DNA from: Hirundichthys speculiger
Lineage: Eukaryota; Chordata; Actinopteri; Beloniformes; Exocoetidae
Direction of reading: 5' to 3'
Length of the DNA stretch: 64,000 nucleotides
Assembly: GCA_018398805.1 (NCBI GenBank)
Contig: JAGFBZ010000900.1
Location: 1,178,001 to 1,242,000 of the forward strand
The position numbers were made by a program, and so were the translations under genes. Positions within the stretch are counted from its first letter, which is position 1; the number at the start of each line of letters is the position of its first letter. The notes beneath the pieces are model-generated. The model searched no databases. It was not told where the DNA came from and saw nothing but the letters and a program-made list of their open reading frames with translations. Below, piece by piece: positions 1 to 12,900 of this stretch.

Positions 1-223
1 ACATGATCCCCGGTCCTTCTCAGTCAATCTGGGCGTGCTTTCTCTCTGCTATATTAAGCATGCATGAAACAAAGGTGAAGGGTCACTTCTCACCATTTGG
101 CATTACATAAGACACAACTCCCCCCCCCAGCAAGCTGATAGGGCAACGTGGAGCCAAAATGCATTAAAGTATCAGACTCTTCGAGCATTGTTTTTGTCTA
201 GATAAATGCTTTTTCCACACAGA

Positions 224-1790
224 TCAGTTTCTGTCCATTTTTTTTCCCAGTTTCTGGTGAAGGGGTTTCAGCAGAGATGACAGCTTTGGACCAAACTCTC
301 CATAATAACTCAAAATCCCAAGATAAAAGTGAGGTTGACTCACATTTTGAAGAGGGGAAGCGTCATCAGTAGCCTTTATTTTGGATGGGGCTTTCTGCAA
401 ACATTCAGAGTTCATCACAAGTGCCAAATACTTGACAGAAGGCTTCAAGAACTCATACATAGCCGTACAAATATTCTTTCAGTCACAGCAATGTGGCATT
501 CAGGTTCCCCAGGTGCTCTTCCTCCATCTTCCTGGTGTCTAAATAACATTGGACTCCAGATAATCCAATCAGTATTTGTTCCATTGCAGGCTGGGAAATA
601 GCTGTGGCTGAGGTAGCAGCGTTGCAGCACCTATATAGACCTCGCTGTGTTACTATTATACGCGGTTCTCTTCACTTCTCATCCACATATTTCAAGGTAG
701 GCTTGTCTTTGGTCAATACTGAGGATTTTCTTTCCTACAGCTGAGCCACTGAACAGATCATCAGCGTGAGGAAGTGGATATTGTTGAAGTTCAATCACTG
801 GATTTACGGTGACCTTGACATCTCCTAAAATCCTCACAGTCGTGCCATTTCATTACTTGTACTATTGGAGTTCCAGCATGTTCCAGCTTTTAACCAAATG
901 CTCCAGATCAGCTTTAACCTTTAGCCTGATTGTATGAGAAACAGAGCTGGCTTTGAAGGAATTTAGATTTGCTATCTGACCTGGCGTTCAGTTTTGCATT
1001 TATTTCTTTTATAAAAACTTCCCAGTACCTTGTCATAGACCTCTATTTCTTTACAATCCGGCTCTTAGGCCTGCATCACCTTTATACAAAGTGCTTGTAA
1101 CGAGAGTTGAATTTTCTCCTGTCACAAGCAGCCGAGTGGAGATTAGATGTTTCCGTTTACCTCTACTGTGACAGTGGTGAATTTTATTGTCGGTACCGAT
1201 TCACTTGTCCACGTCTTTAGAACGAGAGTGGATTGTTGTAAGCGATGCTACTGCAGTCTTTTTGGTTTCAAGGTTGACTACAGAACCAATTCTGCTCAGC
1301 AGTTGTCCTTCTAGCAGTGGAGATACTCAGTATATTTATGGACCTCCTGTAACTAAGAGTGCATAAATTGTTGCCTTATCTTATCAGTTGCTACATTCAG
1401 CCGTGGTGTGGGCTTGCTGGACATAATGAACACAGGATCTCTTTTTAAACTGAGGTCTTAGCTTTTTGTTTGAATGTTTTTGGATTCTTATCTGTCCCTT
1501 TGCCTTTAGCTGTGAAAGTGTGTTCAATGTGACCCACTTTAGCCACATTTCATACAGTGCTGGCTCTTCCTCCAACATCTGTCCTCCAATTGTCTCATCG
1601 CAGGACAATTTAGGGCAACACTTCTGAGATCCCTTTAATTTACTAGAGACTTTTTGCAACATTTGTACCGTGTTGGTGAGCCTCCTTGGTAGGTAGCGCC
1701 ATTGACACACTAATATCATCAGCTCTCTCCAGCGTGAGTGCACTCTGAGTTTGCAGGCGTTTCTGCGTTGCCTCACTCCTCAGCCTGCAC
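224..1790 (-). mobile_element. Decayed Ty3/Gypsy-type retrotransposon, gag-pol remnant
   Basis: Minus-strand translation in several frames resembles a Gypsy polyprotein in the expected order. At 1384-1776 there is a gag-like segment ending in a degenerate zinc knuckle (CVHYVQQAHTTAEC). Near 1240-1310 there is LLSRIGSVVNLET. At 445-630 the reverse transcriptase fragment AMEQILIGLSGVQCYLD appears, followed by EEEHLGNLNATL. At 224-460 there is FLKPSVKYLALVMNSE...KAPSKIKA, then SYYGEFGPKLSSLLKPLHQ, which is the usual run from the RT end into the RNase H region. The RT active site reads YLDT where the family has YxDD, and many stops and frameshifts interrupt the frame, so the copy is dead. No LTRs were identified and the outer limits are approximate. 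The element assignment is firm; the exact subfamily is not. Confidence 0.8.
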
Positions 1791-2254
1791 CGATCGGTCT
1801 CTGATGGTGTCATTTAGTCTGTCACTGAATTCATTATGTTCTGGTGTGGTTCCTAGTACAGCCACGGACATTGTTATAGACTCCCCCTCCTCTTGGTTCT
1901 TTCTATGGAAACGAAAACACCATGTAATTACTAGGGGCTTTGGCGAGAAATGGGCCGTTAAGACAGCTGCTATACTGTCATAGCTTTAAACTGAATGTCC
2001 TTGTTCCCATTACAAACAAAAATCAAAGCACCGACATCTCCCTTTCTATACTGATGGATTGGATGCTCAGTTTGGGAGCTCCACCGGTCTGAGTTTTCAC
2101 CAAATGGGTCCAATTGTACCATCGCTCCACCCAGAAGATTACCTCAGCTTATTGCAGGTTGTGACAATAAGTAGACAGGACACTTCTAGAAGTGTGGTCA
2201 TGGAAGTTTCATCAACATCTCCCACTGACATGATTCACTCTCACATGATTCACT

Positions 2255-2712
2255 TGATTTTAAGGTTCTTTTATTGGTTTTTAAATGTCTTAGTGGTCTT
2301 TGGCCATCTTATTTATCTGACCTGCTTTTATCATATCAACCCTCGCGGACCCTGAGGTCCTCTGGTTCTGGCCTTTTAATCATCCCCAGAGTTAGAACAA
2401 AAACCCACAGTGAGGCTGCATTCAGCCATTATGGCCCTCATCTGTGGCCGTGGGCTGTGGTGCCTCTCAGTGTGGATGGCCTCCCATAGGTGCTTCTTCC
2501 TCACCTGGATCCTCAGTGTCCTGCCATGTTACTAAACTGTTAACTTTGTGCTGTGAGTGTGCGTGAGTGTGCATGTGTTTATATGTTGGGGTGAGATGGA
2601 TGGGTTTTTATTATTTGTTGTGATCTTCATGTTTTATTTTGTGAAAGACTTTGTGTTGCATTTTTAATGTATTGAAGGTGCTATATAAATAAAGTTTGAT
2701 TCGATTTGATCT
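2255..2712 (+). mobile_element. 3' end of an L2-like LINE (ORF2 C-terminus and tail)
   Basis: Translation of 2274-2489 contains PSRTLRSSGSGLLIIPRVRT, then KTHSEAAFSHYGPHLW, the typical C-terminal end of the reverse-transcriptase ORF in fish L2-clade (Maui-like) LINEs. The sequence then runs to a characteristic 3' tail, GTGCTATATAAATAAAG, followed by TTTGATTCGATTTGAT at about 2678-2710. The copy is 5' truncated and carries no catalytic domain. Clade name is from memory of the family and should be treated as probable. Confidence 0.7.
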
Positions 2713-3063
2713 AATGTGGGTTATTGTCAGTCGGTGATGGTAAAGAGACTGTGTTTTGCACAAACCTACTGAATATGAATATATGAGTAAAAAAGTTGAC
2801 TGTTTGATAAACCCTTGAGTGAAATGTAAGTCTTTGACTTTGCTAACATGACCGTTGACTGTGTACACTGAATATGTGAGAAGACGTATCATCAGAGGTG
2901 CGATATGTCAAATGCAGACTGATTCATTTTGGAAAAGTGACAATCCAGCAAAAGCAGATTCAGACGGTGATGGTTTAACATTTTAAAAACCTAAGAAACC
3001 AGTTTGACCAAATTGTAGATTGGGTCTTGTCAGCGGTAGAAATCTTAGACAAGCTTTAACTAA

Positions 3064-3699
3064 CAGTGGCCACGGTTACATGATGTTTTTTTAATTCGGA
3101 ATTAATTATTCCGAATTAAATAATTCCAAATTAAACTATTTTCCTTTGAGTTTACATGGAAATAGTAATTCCGAATTGAGGTTTACATGGAAAACATGTT
3201 TGATCGGCTTTATCCAATTCCGCTTAAGGTCTGGGGGTTGGGAAGGGTTCTGATTGGATAGGGGGGGCGTACGTCTTTACATATTTACGTCTACCGGAAG
3301 AAAACAAACTTACTGGATTAGCAACAACATGGAGGACTACATTATTAGCATCCTTTTTGGATTTGTTTTGATTTTATTTTTGAAGTAGCAGAACGACAAC
3401 ATTATATCGATGATTTTCTTTCGAAAACAAGCCCAGCGCGGAATATTAGCGTCATCGCGACAGGCGGGCAAGGAAACTAGCATGCGCAGAAAGACCGGAA
3501 TTAATTTAAAGTGGAATGAGTGTATCCATGACCGCGGAATTATTCTATTCAGATTTAAAATCAGAATAAACCAGCCACTTACTTCGGAATTAAGTTTAAT
3601 TCGGAATTAGGTGTTTACATGGTAATTTTTAATCAATTTAAATTGGATTTAATTTTAATTCTGAATTAAAGAGGAATTAAACTTCCCATGTAAACGCAC
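3064..3699. mobile_element. Non-autonomous PIF/Harbinger-like palindromic element
   Basis: Both ends are rich in inverted repeats built from AATTCCGAATT and GTTTACATGG blocks: TTACATG occurs near 3076 and the reverse form CATGTAAACGCAC near 3688-3699. The element is bounded by TAA on each side (3061-3063 and 3700-3702), which fits the TWA target duplication of PIF/Harbinger transposons. The interior near 3329-3390 contains a short open stretch starting ATGGAGGACTAC but no transposase. The superfamily is an inference from the 3-bp duplication; the inverted repeats are seen directly. Confidence 0.5.
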
Positions 3700-3702
3700 T
3701 AA

Positions 3703-3836
3703 GTGGGAGGAAGCCGGAGTACCGGGGGAAACCCACCCATGCAAACTCCACAGAGAAAGGCCCCTGCTGAGGTTTGAACCAGGACCCTTGTTGCTATGAG
3801 GCAACAACGCTAACCACCAGGCCACCATGCTACCCT
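3703..3836 (-). mobile_element. tRNA-derived SINE fragment
   Basis: Read on the minus strand, the sequence has a tRNA-like A box (GTGGCCTGGTGGTTAGCG, about 3811-3828) and B box (GGTTCAAACC, about 3773-3782), followed by the body common to fish tRNA-derived SINEs (GGGGCCTTTCTCTGTGGAG, TGGGTTTCCCCCGGTACTCC). It stops at the edge of the Harbinger-like element at 3699-3702, so the 3' part is missing. The same family recurs at 50868-51222. Confidence 0.65.
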
Positions 3837-6800
3837 CATAAAAACATGCATGTTCAATTCAAAAAGTTCTTAAATTATCCACTGAAAACAGGGAGATCAT
3901 GTCAACTACAAGCCTGTGCGTCTAGAATTTTAACTGAAGCTTGCCCATGACCCACAGTTCTGGTTAGACACGAATGATGACAGAAGGTTCTGCTTTAGTC
4001 ATCTGGAGCCACTCCAATGTCTCTTCTGGGTTCAGTTCAACCAATAAATTAGAGGTGATTAGTTTGTAATATGTGATATAAAGCACCACTGACAAATAGT
4101 GCACAGTTGGATACCATCTCACTCTAACATAAAATATGGTATGTTAAGCTTTTGAGCACAGACGGACCCACATAGCCCACCTTCAGACTTTCAGTGAGTT
4201 GCGACAGATCCCATGCACACATTATCTGACAAAGTAGAAACATTAAAGCTGGCTTTTAACCAACATTTCTCTCACACAGGCACACACACAAACACACACG
4301 ATTTCCACTCAGCCTCTTGAGTAACTCCAGATGCTACATGACCAGCTTAATATCAAGACGTATTAAGGGTATGATGCTGACTTTTCTATGGGTTTATGTA
4401 ATGAGAGCTCTCGACAAATTGAGCAACGGGTCATCTCAAGCACCATATATCCTTTCCTTACTTCAACGACATCATACTGTAGAGGGGGGGAAAAAGCCTT
4501 TTCAGCTTTCAGAACGGCTTTGAATGTTTGTCTGTGGGTATTCAGGGGGGCGGGAACGTGAGTCAGAATGAACATATGGCATTTTATCTGTTTCCTCACA
4601 AGTTTCTGTGAAGCGGCCCAGCTGTGACAATCCCATCACCACCATCGCCTCCCACCCATCTCCTCTGCTCTGCACGTCACTATGAAGGATTCTCATCGCA
4701 TCCCTCAGAGTGATCTGTTACGATGATGAAGGTTAGCTTCAAGCTTTAACCCTGACCTGTGGCGTCGTGTCCTCCTACAACCTGAAAAACGCCTTCTTTC
4801 TTGGACTCTGCACACTCTCTTCTCTTGCTTTATCTCTTTCCTTCCGCCTCACGCACAGCATCATCTGCGCCTTTATTGTTGTTGTTGACTCTCATTTCTT
4901 ACCTCTCTCCCAATAACATGCAATCTGCAGAGTTGTCGTACATGTGCAGTGTGACTCAGTGACACTTTGGACAGAGTTGCCACGCTCTCTCCACTTATGT
5001 GGTTGATTGAAACCCTATGTGGCCAGTGATCCATATTTCTGACAACATTTTACTCTGACACCGCTATCTATTTCGATTTTTCTTCCATAGAAAGATGTGG
5101 ATGACCTGGTATGTGGCTGGCATATTCATCTAAGATAAAAATGGCTGTTTCAACAACAGTAGGACCACGTAGGCAGGCTTCCGGAGGTCGGAAAAAAAAA
5201 TGCTTGTAATAGTGTTTTTTTTTTTGTTTCCTTTTTTCTTATTTCAATTTAAACAAGGAAATGTGTTTAAAAGTAATAGATCAAAAAAATTTGTATTCAC
5301 CGTGAGAACGTTTTGTCCCTGACATTAGAAAAGAGAAACTGTCATGGACCGAAAAACTGTTTAACGAAAAGAAAGGCTGAATTTAAATCAATATGCAGTC
5401 AGTGTCGAAATGTAACAGGAAGGTTAATAATATGTTTGATAGAAGGGCCAAAAAACAATTTCATGGCACAAGTTGTTAAAATGAGGTTGCGTTATTTTGC
5501 ACGACTGTGTCCCATTCTGCAATTACATGCACTGATGAGAAATTTTCCCTCTTTCCTTTACCTTTGAGATGCAAACTCACTTAATGACAGCCTGTGACCT
5601 ACAATTGAATCTCGAGGCCGAGCTAAAATTGGTCTTTTGAATCAAGCGAGTCTAATCAGGCCAATGCTGTGGCTTAATAATGTCTTAATGTCTGGTTCCC
5701 ACCTGCTGTCATGGCCGATTTTTCAGAGTCGTGACTGCAGCATCAAAGAGCAAATGAGAAAAAAACAAAAAAACAAATGCGTCCACAGAAACACACATGC
5801 TGCATTTTGTCAGCAGGAGTAGTCATGGGTAGTTATCAGTCCTGAAGCAATCTCAAGCCCCCCCTCATCACCATTAATCTGTCCAAATGCTCTGCTCAGT
5901 CTCCTTACTACTGGTGCTGCTCATCCATTTTCTCCCCAGTTTTTTTTCTTTTCTTACATGAGGAGCATCCCCCTCTTTCTCTTTAATTCACAGGTTTACA
6001 ACCACTCATCTTCATGCTTAAAAATAATAAAATCCATTCACTCTTTTCTTTCCTTCTCCCATTTCTTTGCTTGATTGCTGTGTCTTCCCTCCTCATTCGT
6101 GTGCATCTTTCCTCCCCTCTCACGTACCCCCTCCGTGATGAAACTGCACCATGACTAAGTGAGGGCTGGTGTGATGGATGACCTAATGGGTCGAGATGAG
6201 GCATTAAAAGCATAATTCACAGGGACAAAATGTTCAGAGGGTTTCACTGCGATCCACTTGAGAGGATCCTGCATGTGTCTTTGTGTCAGATTGTGAGATT
6301 ATCTGTTCACGCCCTCCTCCGTGGACATGCTTCAGACTTAGTTATGTGTTTCTTTGTATGTGCACACACGCGCGCACGCACACACAATGTCTTGATGTGG
6401 TGTTAAAAAAATCACTTTAGTGTTTTCTTTGGAGATTTGGTCCAGCGTTTTTATAATAGATCATATATTGGCGTTCTCTCTCTTACACAAGTGCTATTAG
6501 ATGTTGCGCAGCAGTACTCTGCCTCCTGCCCCATCTCATTATATTTACATTTAGACACAAAAATAATGAGGTGTCACCAGCTGCATCTGTCTTATTTTTT
6601 TTATCTATATAAGCAAGACAGGATGAAGAAACAATATCTGCTTTCTCTCGGGGCTTTTCAGCCACTGGAGAACCACTGTGGTTCATATTTAATAAATTAT
6701 TCTGGGCATTTTGGCCACATGGGTTCTAAAATAAATAATAAAACTAAAAATCCCAATTTTCAGCTTCGATCCAAATGGGAATAATTACACTGCGTTATTT

Positions 6801-9507
6801 TGAAATGTGTACTGAACACATGGCTTCAAACAAGTGAAATAAAAGTGTTTTTCAACCAGATTGGAAATGTATTACAGCCACCCACTGGAGTGAGGAACTG
6901 GTGCTGGATTTGATATGCGATGGCTTGCTACAGGGCGACAGAACTGGTGTGCGAAGGAGCAGAACCAATTCACAGATGGTTGAATCACAGCGATAGAAAA
7001 ATGCTAAACAACCAGCCCTTCTTTTTCAGGCAGCAAAGCGCTGATGAGAAGATCAGCAGGCTCTGCAGTCTTGTCTCTTTAGACAAGATGTGACACAAAT
7101 GTAAGAGCTTTAACCAGACGTTTCTGGTTTGATTCCAGTGCAGGACAGTAATGTTTTCATGACTGAAAAGGGTGAAATAAACAACATATTTTAGGCAGCC
7201 TAACCTCACCAGAAAGATCACTGTCGTCAAGAAATGCAAGCACATGTGAGATGAAAAACAAGGCAGCGAACGCCAGGTTAAACGATAAAGCAAATGTGCC
7301 AGTGTGATATTATCAAGTGACAAAATCAAATAAATAAATCAAATTACTGATTTCAATGATGTCCCGTCATAGGTTGGTTTGATTTAGAAGAAGACAGGAC
7401 AAGAGTGTCACTGTGTTCAAGGCTCTTCATCAAGATGTTTTTTGACCAATCATAACAACTACAGGAGAATTTTTTTTAACTTTATAGATGTAAAAAAAAA
7501 AGAAAAAGCCCTGAAAATCCATCCCAACTTAATTTATAGGAGGAACATTTTTTTCCATATCAGTCAAGCTTCCATAAATTGGCAACAACAGCTCGCTAAA
7601 TGCAGTCAGACAAGCTAAGGTGAATTTTGGAAAAAAAAAAAAAGAAAGAAAGAAACAGTATGGCAGAGGTGGCTGCTAAACTGCAACCATGATTAAAATG
7701 ACAGATGTGTGCTGTTTTGAGTATTTCAACTACGTCAACGTGGCCCCATGGAAAAATAATGTTGCCCACCCCTGCTGTAATCGAGATGGAGCAACAGGCA
7801 GTTTTGTTTTTTAGAGAGTGTTTGAGTACATTTAGTGTTGAGGGGAAGAAGAGGACGGCCATGACAAAATGAACCTTTCTAACCTTAAAAACAAAGAAAA
7901 TTAAAGGCAAGTATGATCGAATCGTGATAAACATCTTGGATCATATCTTCTACAGTCCAGTGCCCAATGTAAATTCGCACTCTGTTTTCCAAACTTAAAT
8001 ATGGTTATAACCCCATTGAGTAGGATTTTAGCCAGAATGTTAGAACAGGCCATCCATAATTTTCAAAGGGTTGGGTGGTTGGGGGGGGGTGGGGGGTGGT
8101 TGAAGCAAATTCATACATCAGACAGAAAGCTTTGGTAGAAAAAAAAATCTCTTCATACTATTGCATATTATTTCATTCATCAATTATTAGGATCATTTTA
8201 CAGCTCAGTCTACAAAAAAAAAAAAAAAAATCAAGTGTATCTTAGCATCTTCAGAAAAATGGGGAAAACCAAAAAAAAAAAAAAAAACCACATAGGCTTT
8301 AAACCTATAAAGAGCATTTGCAGGTAAAACACCTTTCAGCAGACCTGGAGCTGAAGATATCACTGCTCTGCTGGTTTTGCGTCTTTGACAGGCAGCTGCT
8401 TCAGTTTTACAGCTGTTGTCATCATTATATGCGACAAATCACTCACATCACAGGGATCCCAATTCATTTTCAGTGGAGAGCAAGGCGGCGCGTTCACCAC
8501 GTATGCAAAGGATCTCAGGAATGCAGGAGCATCGTGTCAAAAAGTTGAGCACGGTTCAACTTTATGTGAATGAAAGCGTCCAGCATGAGAGCGTCCTCCA
8601 GTCAAAATAGAGCTGGTTCTCTACGCCACTGCGTTCAACAGGAGGTTTCTCCTTATGTCTGTTGTATTATCAGAATGGAGTATGTGAAAAATGTGTGATC
8701 AGTCACGTATTTATGATCAGTCAATCTTTTCAAACACAATAATACTGTTAAGGAATACCTACATGTTTACTTTGCTTTGAACCTTGCTTCTTCCCTCTTT
8801 TCACTCACTGGACTTAAATAAGAAGAGAAATGAGTAGAATTATGGTTGAATAAATTCAAATCAATCAAATACCTCACACTTTTGTGCAGATCTGATGCTG
8901 TAAGATTTACATCTCCGGCAGAAAATCTGTTACTTTTGAACTGTATGTGAAAACAGCAGCTGTTGGAATTGACCAAACTGTCTACAAATGTTTTTTTTTC
9001 AACATCTGCAGTGGTCATGTATAAAACAAATGAGATATCTTCAACAGAGGTGGCTTTGATGTGTTGAGGAGATAAAGTGCTTGTTTCATTATAAAGTGGT
9101 TATTAATAACTGTCCTAAGACACATGATACAGGAAATGTGTTAACAAAATCAATAAATTAAAAAGGGACAGTGCCTGATAATCAGGAAACAAAGACTAAA
9201 CGGCACAATCAAACTCTAAATGTCTGTTGGTCTATATGTACCAGCCTGTGACCAGGTGTGGCGCTATAGAGCAACAGAGAAGGAATGACTCCGAGCACAG
9301 ACCTGTTCAACCATCAAATGTTACAAACACGTGCAATATAACTACAAACAACTTCTCTAATTAAAAAATATCAAAATTTATTAACACAAGTCTTAAAGAT
9401 GAACAAACGCCTGGATTGAGATTCTGATTTCGACTAAACCAAATGACAACTGAACTAACACAAGCTAACAAACATGAAATAGGATAAAAATATCAATATA
9501 TGTATAC
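3837..9507. other. Noncoding DNA, no gene recognised
   Basis: No reading frame here resembles a known protein and none is long enough to be persuasive. The stretch holds short CA runs (4279-4300, 6362-6386) and several poly-A and poly-T runs (for example 5213-5225, 7628-7641, 8213-8230 and 8270-8287). No clear transposon ends were seen. Confidence 0.6.
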
Positions 9508-9907
9508 TAGAGCTGAGCAATTTTATTTTCCCCAGAGAGTATCGATTTTTCAGCCACGGGTATCGATATTCTAAGCTTCTTTCAAAACCCCCGTGTCCCA
9601 CCTTTAAAAGCTTGCAAGCAACAATTAATTTGCACTGTTAAAAAAAATGAAACTATTTTTCTATTTTGTCCAGCATTTGCAAGCTGCCTGTCAGCCATAA
9701 AATGTGTAATTGATGCTTTCAGTTCAATTAATTCAAACAAAGTCATTGTAACATTTACAAGATGTCACCAAAATCACCTTTGTCCCATTAAAATCTTTCA
9801 GAAAATGATGTAAATGTATTGTTAGATGAATATAGATATACATTGTATCGAAAGCCGAATACCGTGTATCGTATCGTATAGCGAGTTTAGTGTATACTAC
9901 AGCCCTA
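9508..9907. mobile_element. Short non-autonomous hAT-type element (TAG termini)
   Basis: A 400-bp element begins TAGAGCTGAGCAAT and ends with the reverse complement of TAGGGCTGTAGTAT. It is flanked by near-identical 8-bp duplications, ATGTATAC (9500-9507) and ATATATAC (9908-9915). Internal sequence is rich in TATCGAT and GTATCGTATCG motifs. No transposase is present. Superfamily is inferred from the 8-bp duplication and the terminal sequence. Confidence 0.65.
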
Positions 9908-9915
9908 ATATATAC

Positions 9916-12900
9916 ATATGTGTCAGAGAAATTGTAGATGTGCATGCACGTGCATGTAAGTGTGAATGTCTTTAGGAACGAGATGGCTTCCAACCCACGT
10001 GGTGGTGAAGGACTACAAAAATGGTGGGTGAGGTCACCCGTGTGACTGTGTCACACCTGCGTCACACAGCTGGGTTCTAAAAGACCAAAGGAGATCTTGA
10101 GACCTCATGGCCACGATGGGATGCAGAGTGTGGTTAGTAAGAGAAGACAACAAAGAACAGAGAGTAAAATCAACAAAGCTGGAAAGTTTTCTCACTTCCA
10201 GCAACAGCTACAATGTCGTTTATACACAGACGCACTAAAGTGAAGCCAACTTCACAGTGCTGCTCTGATCATTGAGCTGGGAAACAGAGTCCAGCTGCTT
10301 TCTATGATGGAAATAAAAAAAAAAAAAAACACACATCAGCACAATTCAGTTACGGCAGGATCGATGGTCCGGTTCTAAACATGCGTGACACACACGAAAA
10401 GGAAATTTGCAAACGACACATCAATGCAAAGCGACGTGTGGTTGTCTTTGGCAACCAAGATGGCTTTCTTCAGAGGTGCCTGAGAATGCAGACGCTTGGC
10501 TGGCCCCTCCAAGGAGATACCACAGTTACTGTACCTCCACAGTTTACAAAAGCTTGGTCTCTGTAGGCCAAGCTTTGTAGTTCAGATGGTCAGCATTACA
10601 GCTGTTGTCCTTACAGGTCGCAGGTGGAAAGCGTTCAGAGACAGCCAGAGAGAGGAGGGAGGCTGCTGGTATCTTTATTCTGGCCGTAGGTGCTGCTTAT
10701 CAGCAGGGACCCCTGCTGGGTTTTGGGGCTCCATGCCCAATGAGAAGCTAGTGACATCATTTTTACACCTGCTTGTAAAATAATAAACCCTGCAAAAACC
10801 TGCTGGGGGGTTGAGTCATCTGAGGGTAGGGTGGTTAGGCTGGATGTCAGCTCTTCCTTTGTAATTGTAACACCTGGTGGCCCAACAGATGTGAAAGGCG
10901 CAGTACCAGTTAAGGGAAATGTATCACTTTTGTTCATTTAAGTGAGCTCGTAAACAAGCCTGTAAAACAAATGAAAAATGTTGAGTGTTCAGAAGAGCTG
11001 TCACATTCCAACTTAACCCGTGCAATGAGGGTTTCCCATGGACGGAGTTAGTCCAGTTCCTAATTTGCTTCGTTATTAATTATTCCAATTTTTATCAGAT
11101 TGTACAGTCAACTTTACTATATGACATCACTTGTAAACCTAGCCGCAGACTGCATCCCAGCCTGATTGCTTCCTCCAACTCTTTGTTAGTCAGTGATACT
11201 TGAAACTCCCATTTTCTTTAAGTATACTTTTACAATCATTATGGAATTGCTGAGGTAAAACTTGGCCCATTGTGGCACTGCTAATGTCAAACCCTGTTTA
11301 TAGAAGCTCTGCGTATAGGATAGCAATATAAAGGCAAACTCACACTGACACATTCACACACAAATAGGTAATCGTTTTAAGACCTCTGAAGAGTTACATG
11401 CTGAGAACCTTCAACTAGCGACACTAAGGGCCTAAATTTGTCTTTATGTGCACATGCAAACCAAAAAGACACCCCTTGGGGTGAAAAAGTGTAAAGTGTA
11501 AAACTGCACCAATGTGCTGCTGTCAGGAAAAGGAAATGGACTACTGAATAGGAGAAAGGCCAAAGGTCACACTGGATGTGTTCCATGTGAGAGCTAATAC
11601 AACCACAGACATGCGAAGGCATACGTTAGACCGCTGACGTCTTTCTCTGCTTGTCCGCTTGTCTCTCAAACTCACACAGACGCTAACAGCTCTCACGTTA
11701 CACAGCACCGACACGTATGTCTGCGTGTAGTCGTCGCCGTGCAACACACAGTATCGGGATTCTGCAGGCATGCCAACAGAGGTCACGTCCAATAATGTTC
11801 AGCAAACACAAAATAACTCAAGCATACGCGCCTGTTATGTATTTTCATTAGCTTGGAAGGTAGCAACGGTTGGGCTTTCGGGCACCGCAGCAGACTTCCT
11901 CCACGCACAACAAAGGCAATGTGAGAGCAGCTGGGGGAAAAGCAGCTGCATCCAATGACTTTCACCCATAAAATGCTTTGTATTACCTAATCCCTCTGCA
12001 AAACAGGAGAGGTGCCTCCTAACCATGCACACACACACCACCTTGCTGGCCCAGTGCAGTTTGAAATCACATATGAAGCACATTACAACTCTTTATAGTC
12101 GTATCCCATGCGGAGCCACTGAAAGCTTGTCAAGCCGGTCTGTGTGTGTTCGTGTGTGTGCTTCATCCAAGTCTTAGGTGATAAAAGCAGATGATTTCAC
12201 TGATAGCTCAGAGCTGAACCTCAGCTGAGACATCCTAAAGTTGAGCATTATGTCACTTATTGTTATCGTAACACCCTTCCCGACTATCACAACCAGTTGT
12301 GTAAAAATTCTGCATAAGTCATCATTTGGGCAGGAAGCAGCAATGGTAAAAACGTACCGTGTTACGCTGTGCATCTGCTTATTTCTCTAATTAATCACAC
12401 CCAGGCACCAAGCAGGTTCTTGTAGTGTTTTACAAGAGACAGCTTGCCATGAATAATGATCTTTGGGTTGTGAATCAGGCAGGTCTCTAATAGCAGACTG
12501 CATGGACAAATAGAAAAATGCAATATAAATGGTGACAATACAAATCAGGAAGTTTTTTTGTTTGGTTGTTTTTTTTTCATTCAGGAGAAATGAACAAACT
12601 GATCAGGACGAAGGAAGGTCGACGAGAAGCAGGCATGGATCCGGACCTTCTTTGCTTAATGTTCCCGTTTTTATGAGGGCCGTTAAATCGTCTGTGTTGG
12701 GTGGTTGGCAGCTTTGAACACACACGGAGATATGCACAAATCCTTACATGTCTGTTTTTTAGCACTTCAGCGGAGGCTGGAGTTGGATTGGAAAACCATT
12801 ATTTCACAAGTGTTCAATTGTCAACTTCATTATTTTTCCTGCCTGGATCAGCCTCAATCAATAACACAAAATCTACACTTTTTTTTTTTTTTTTTTTTTG

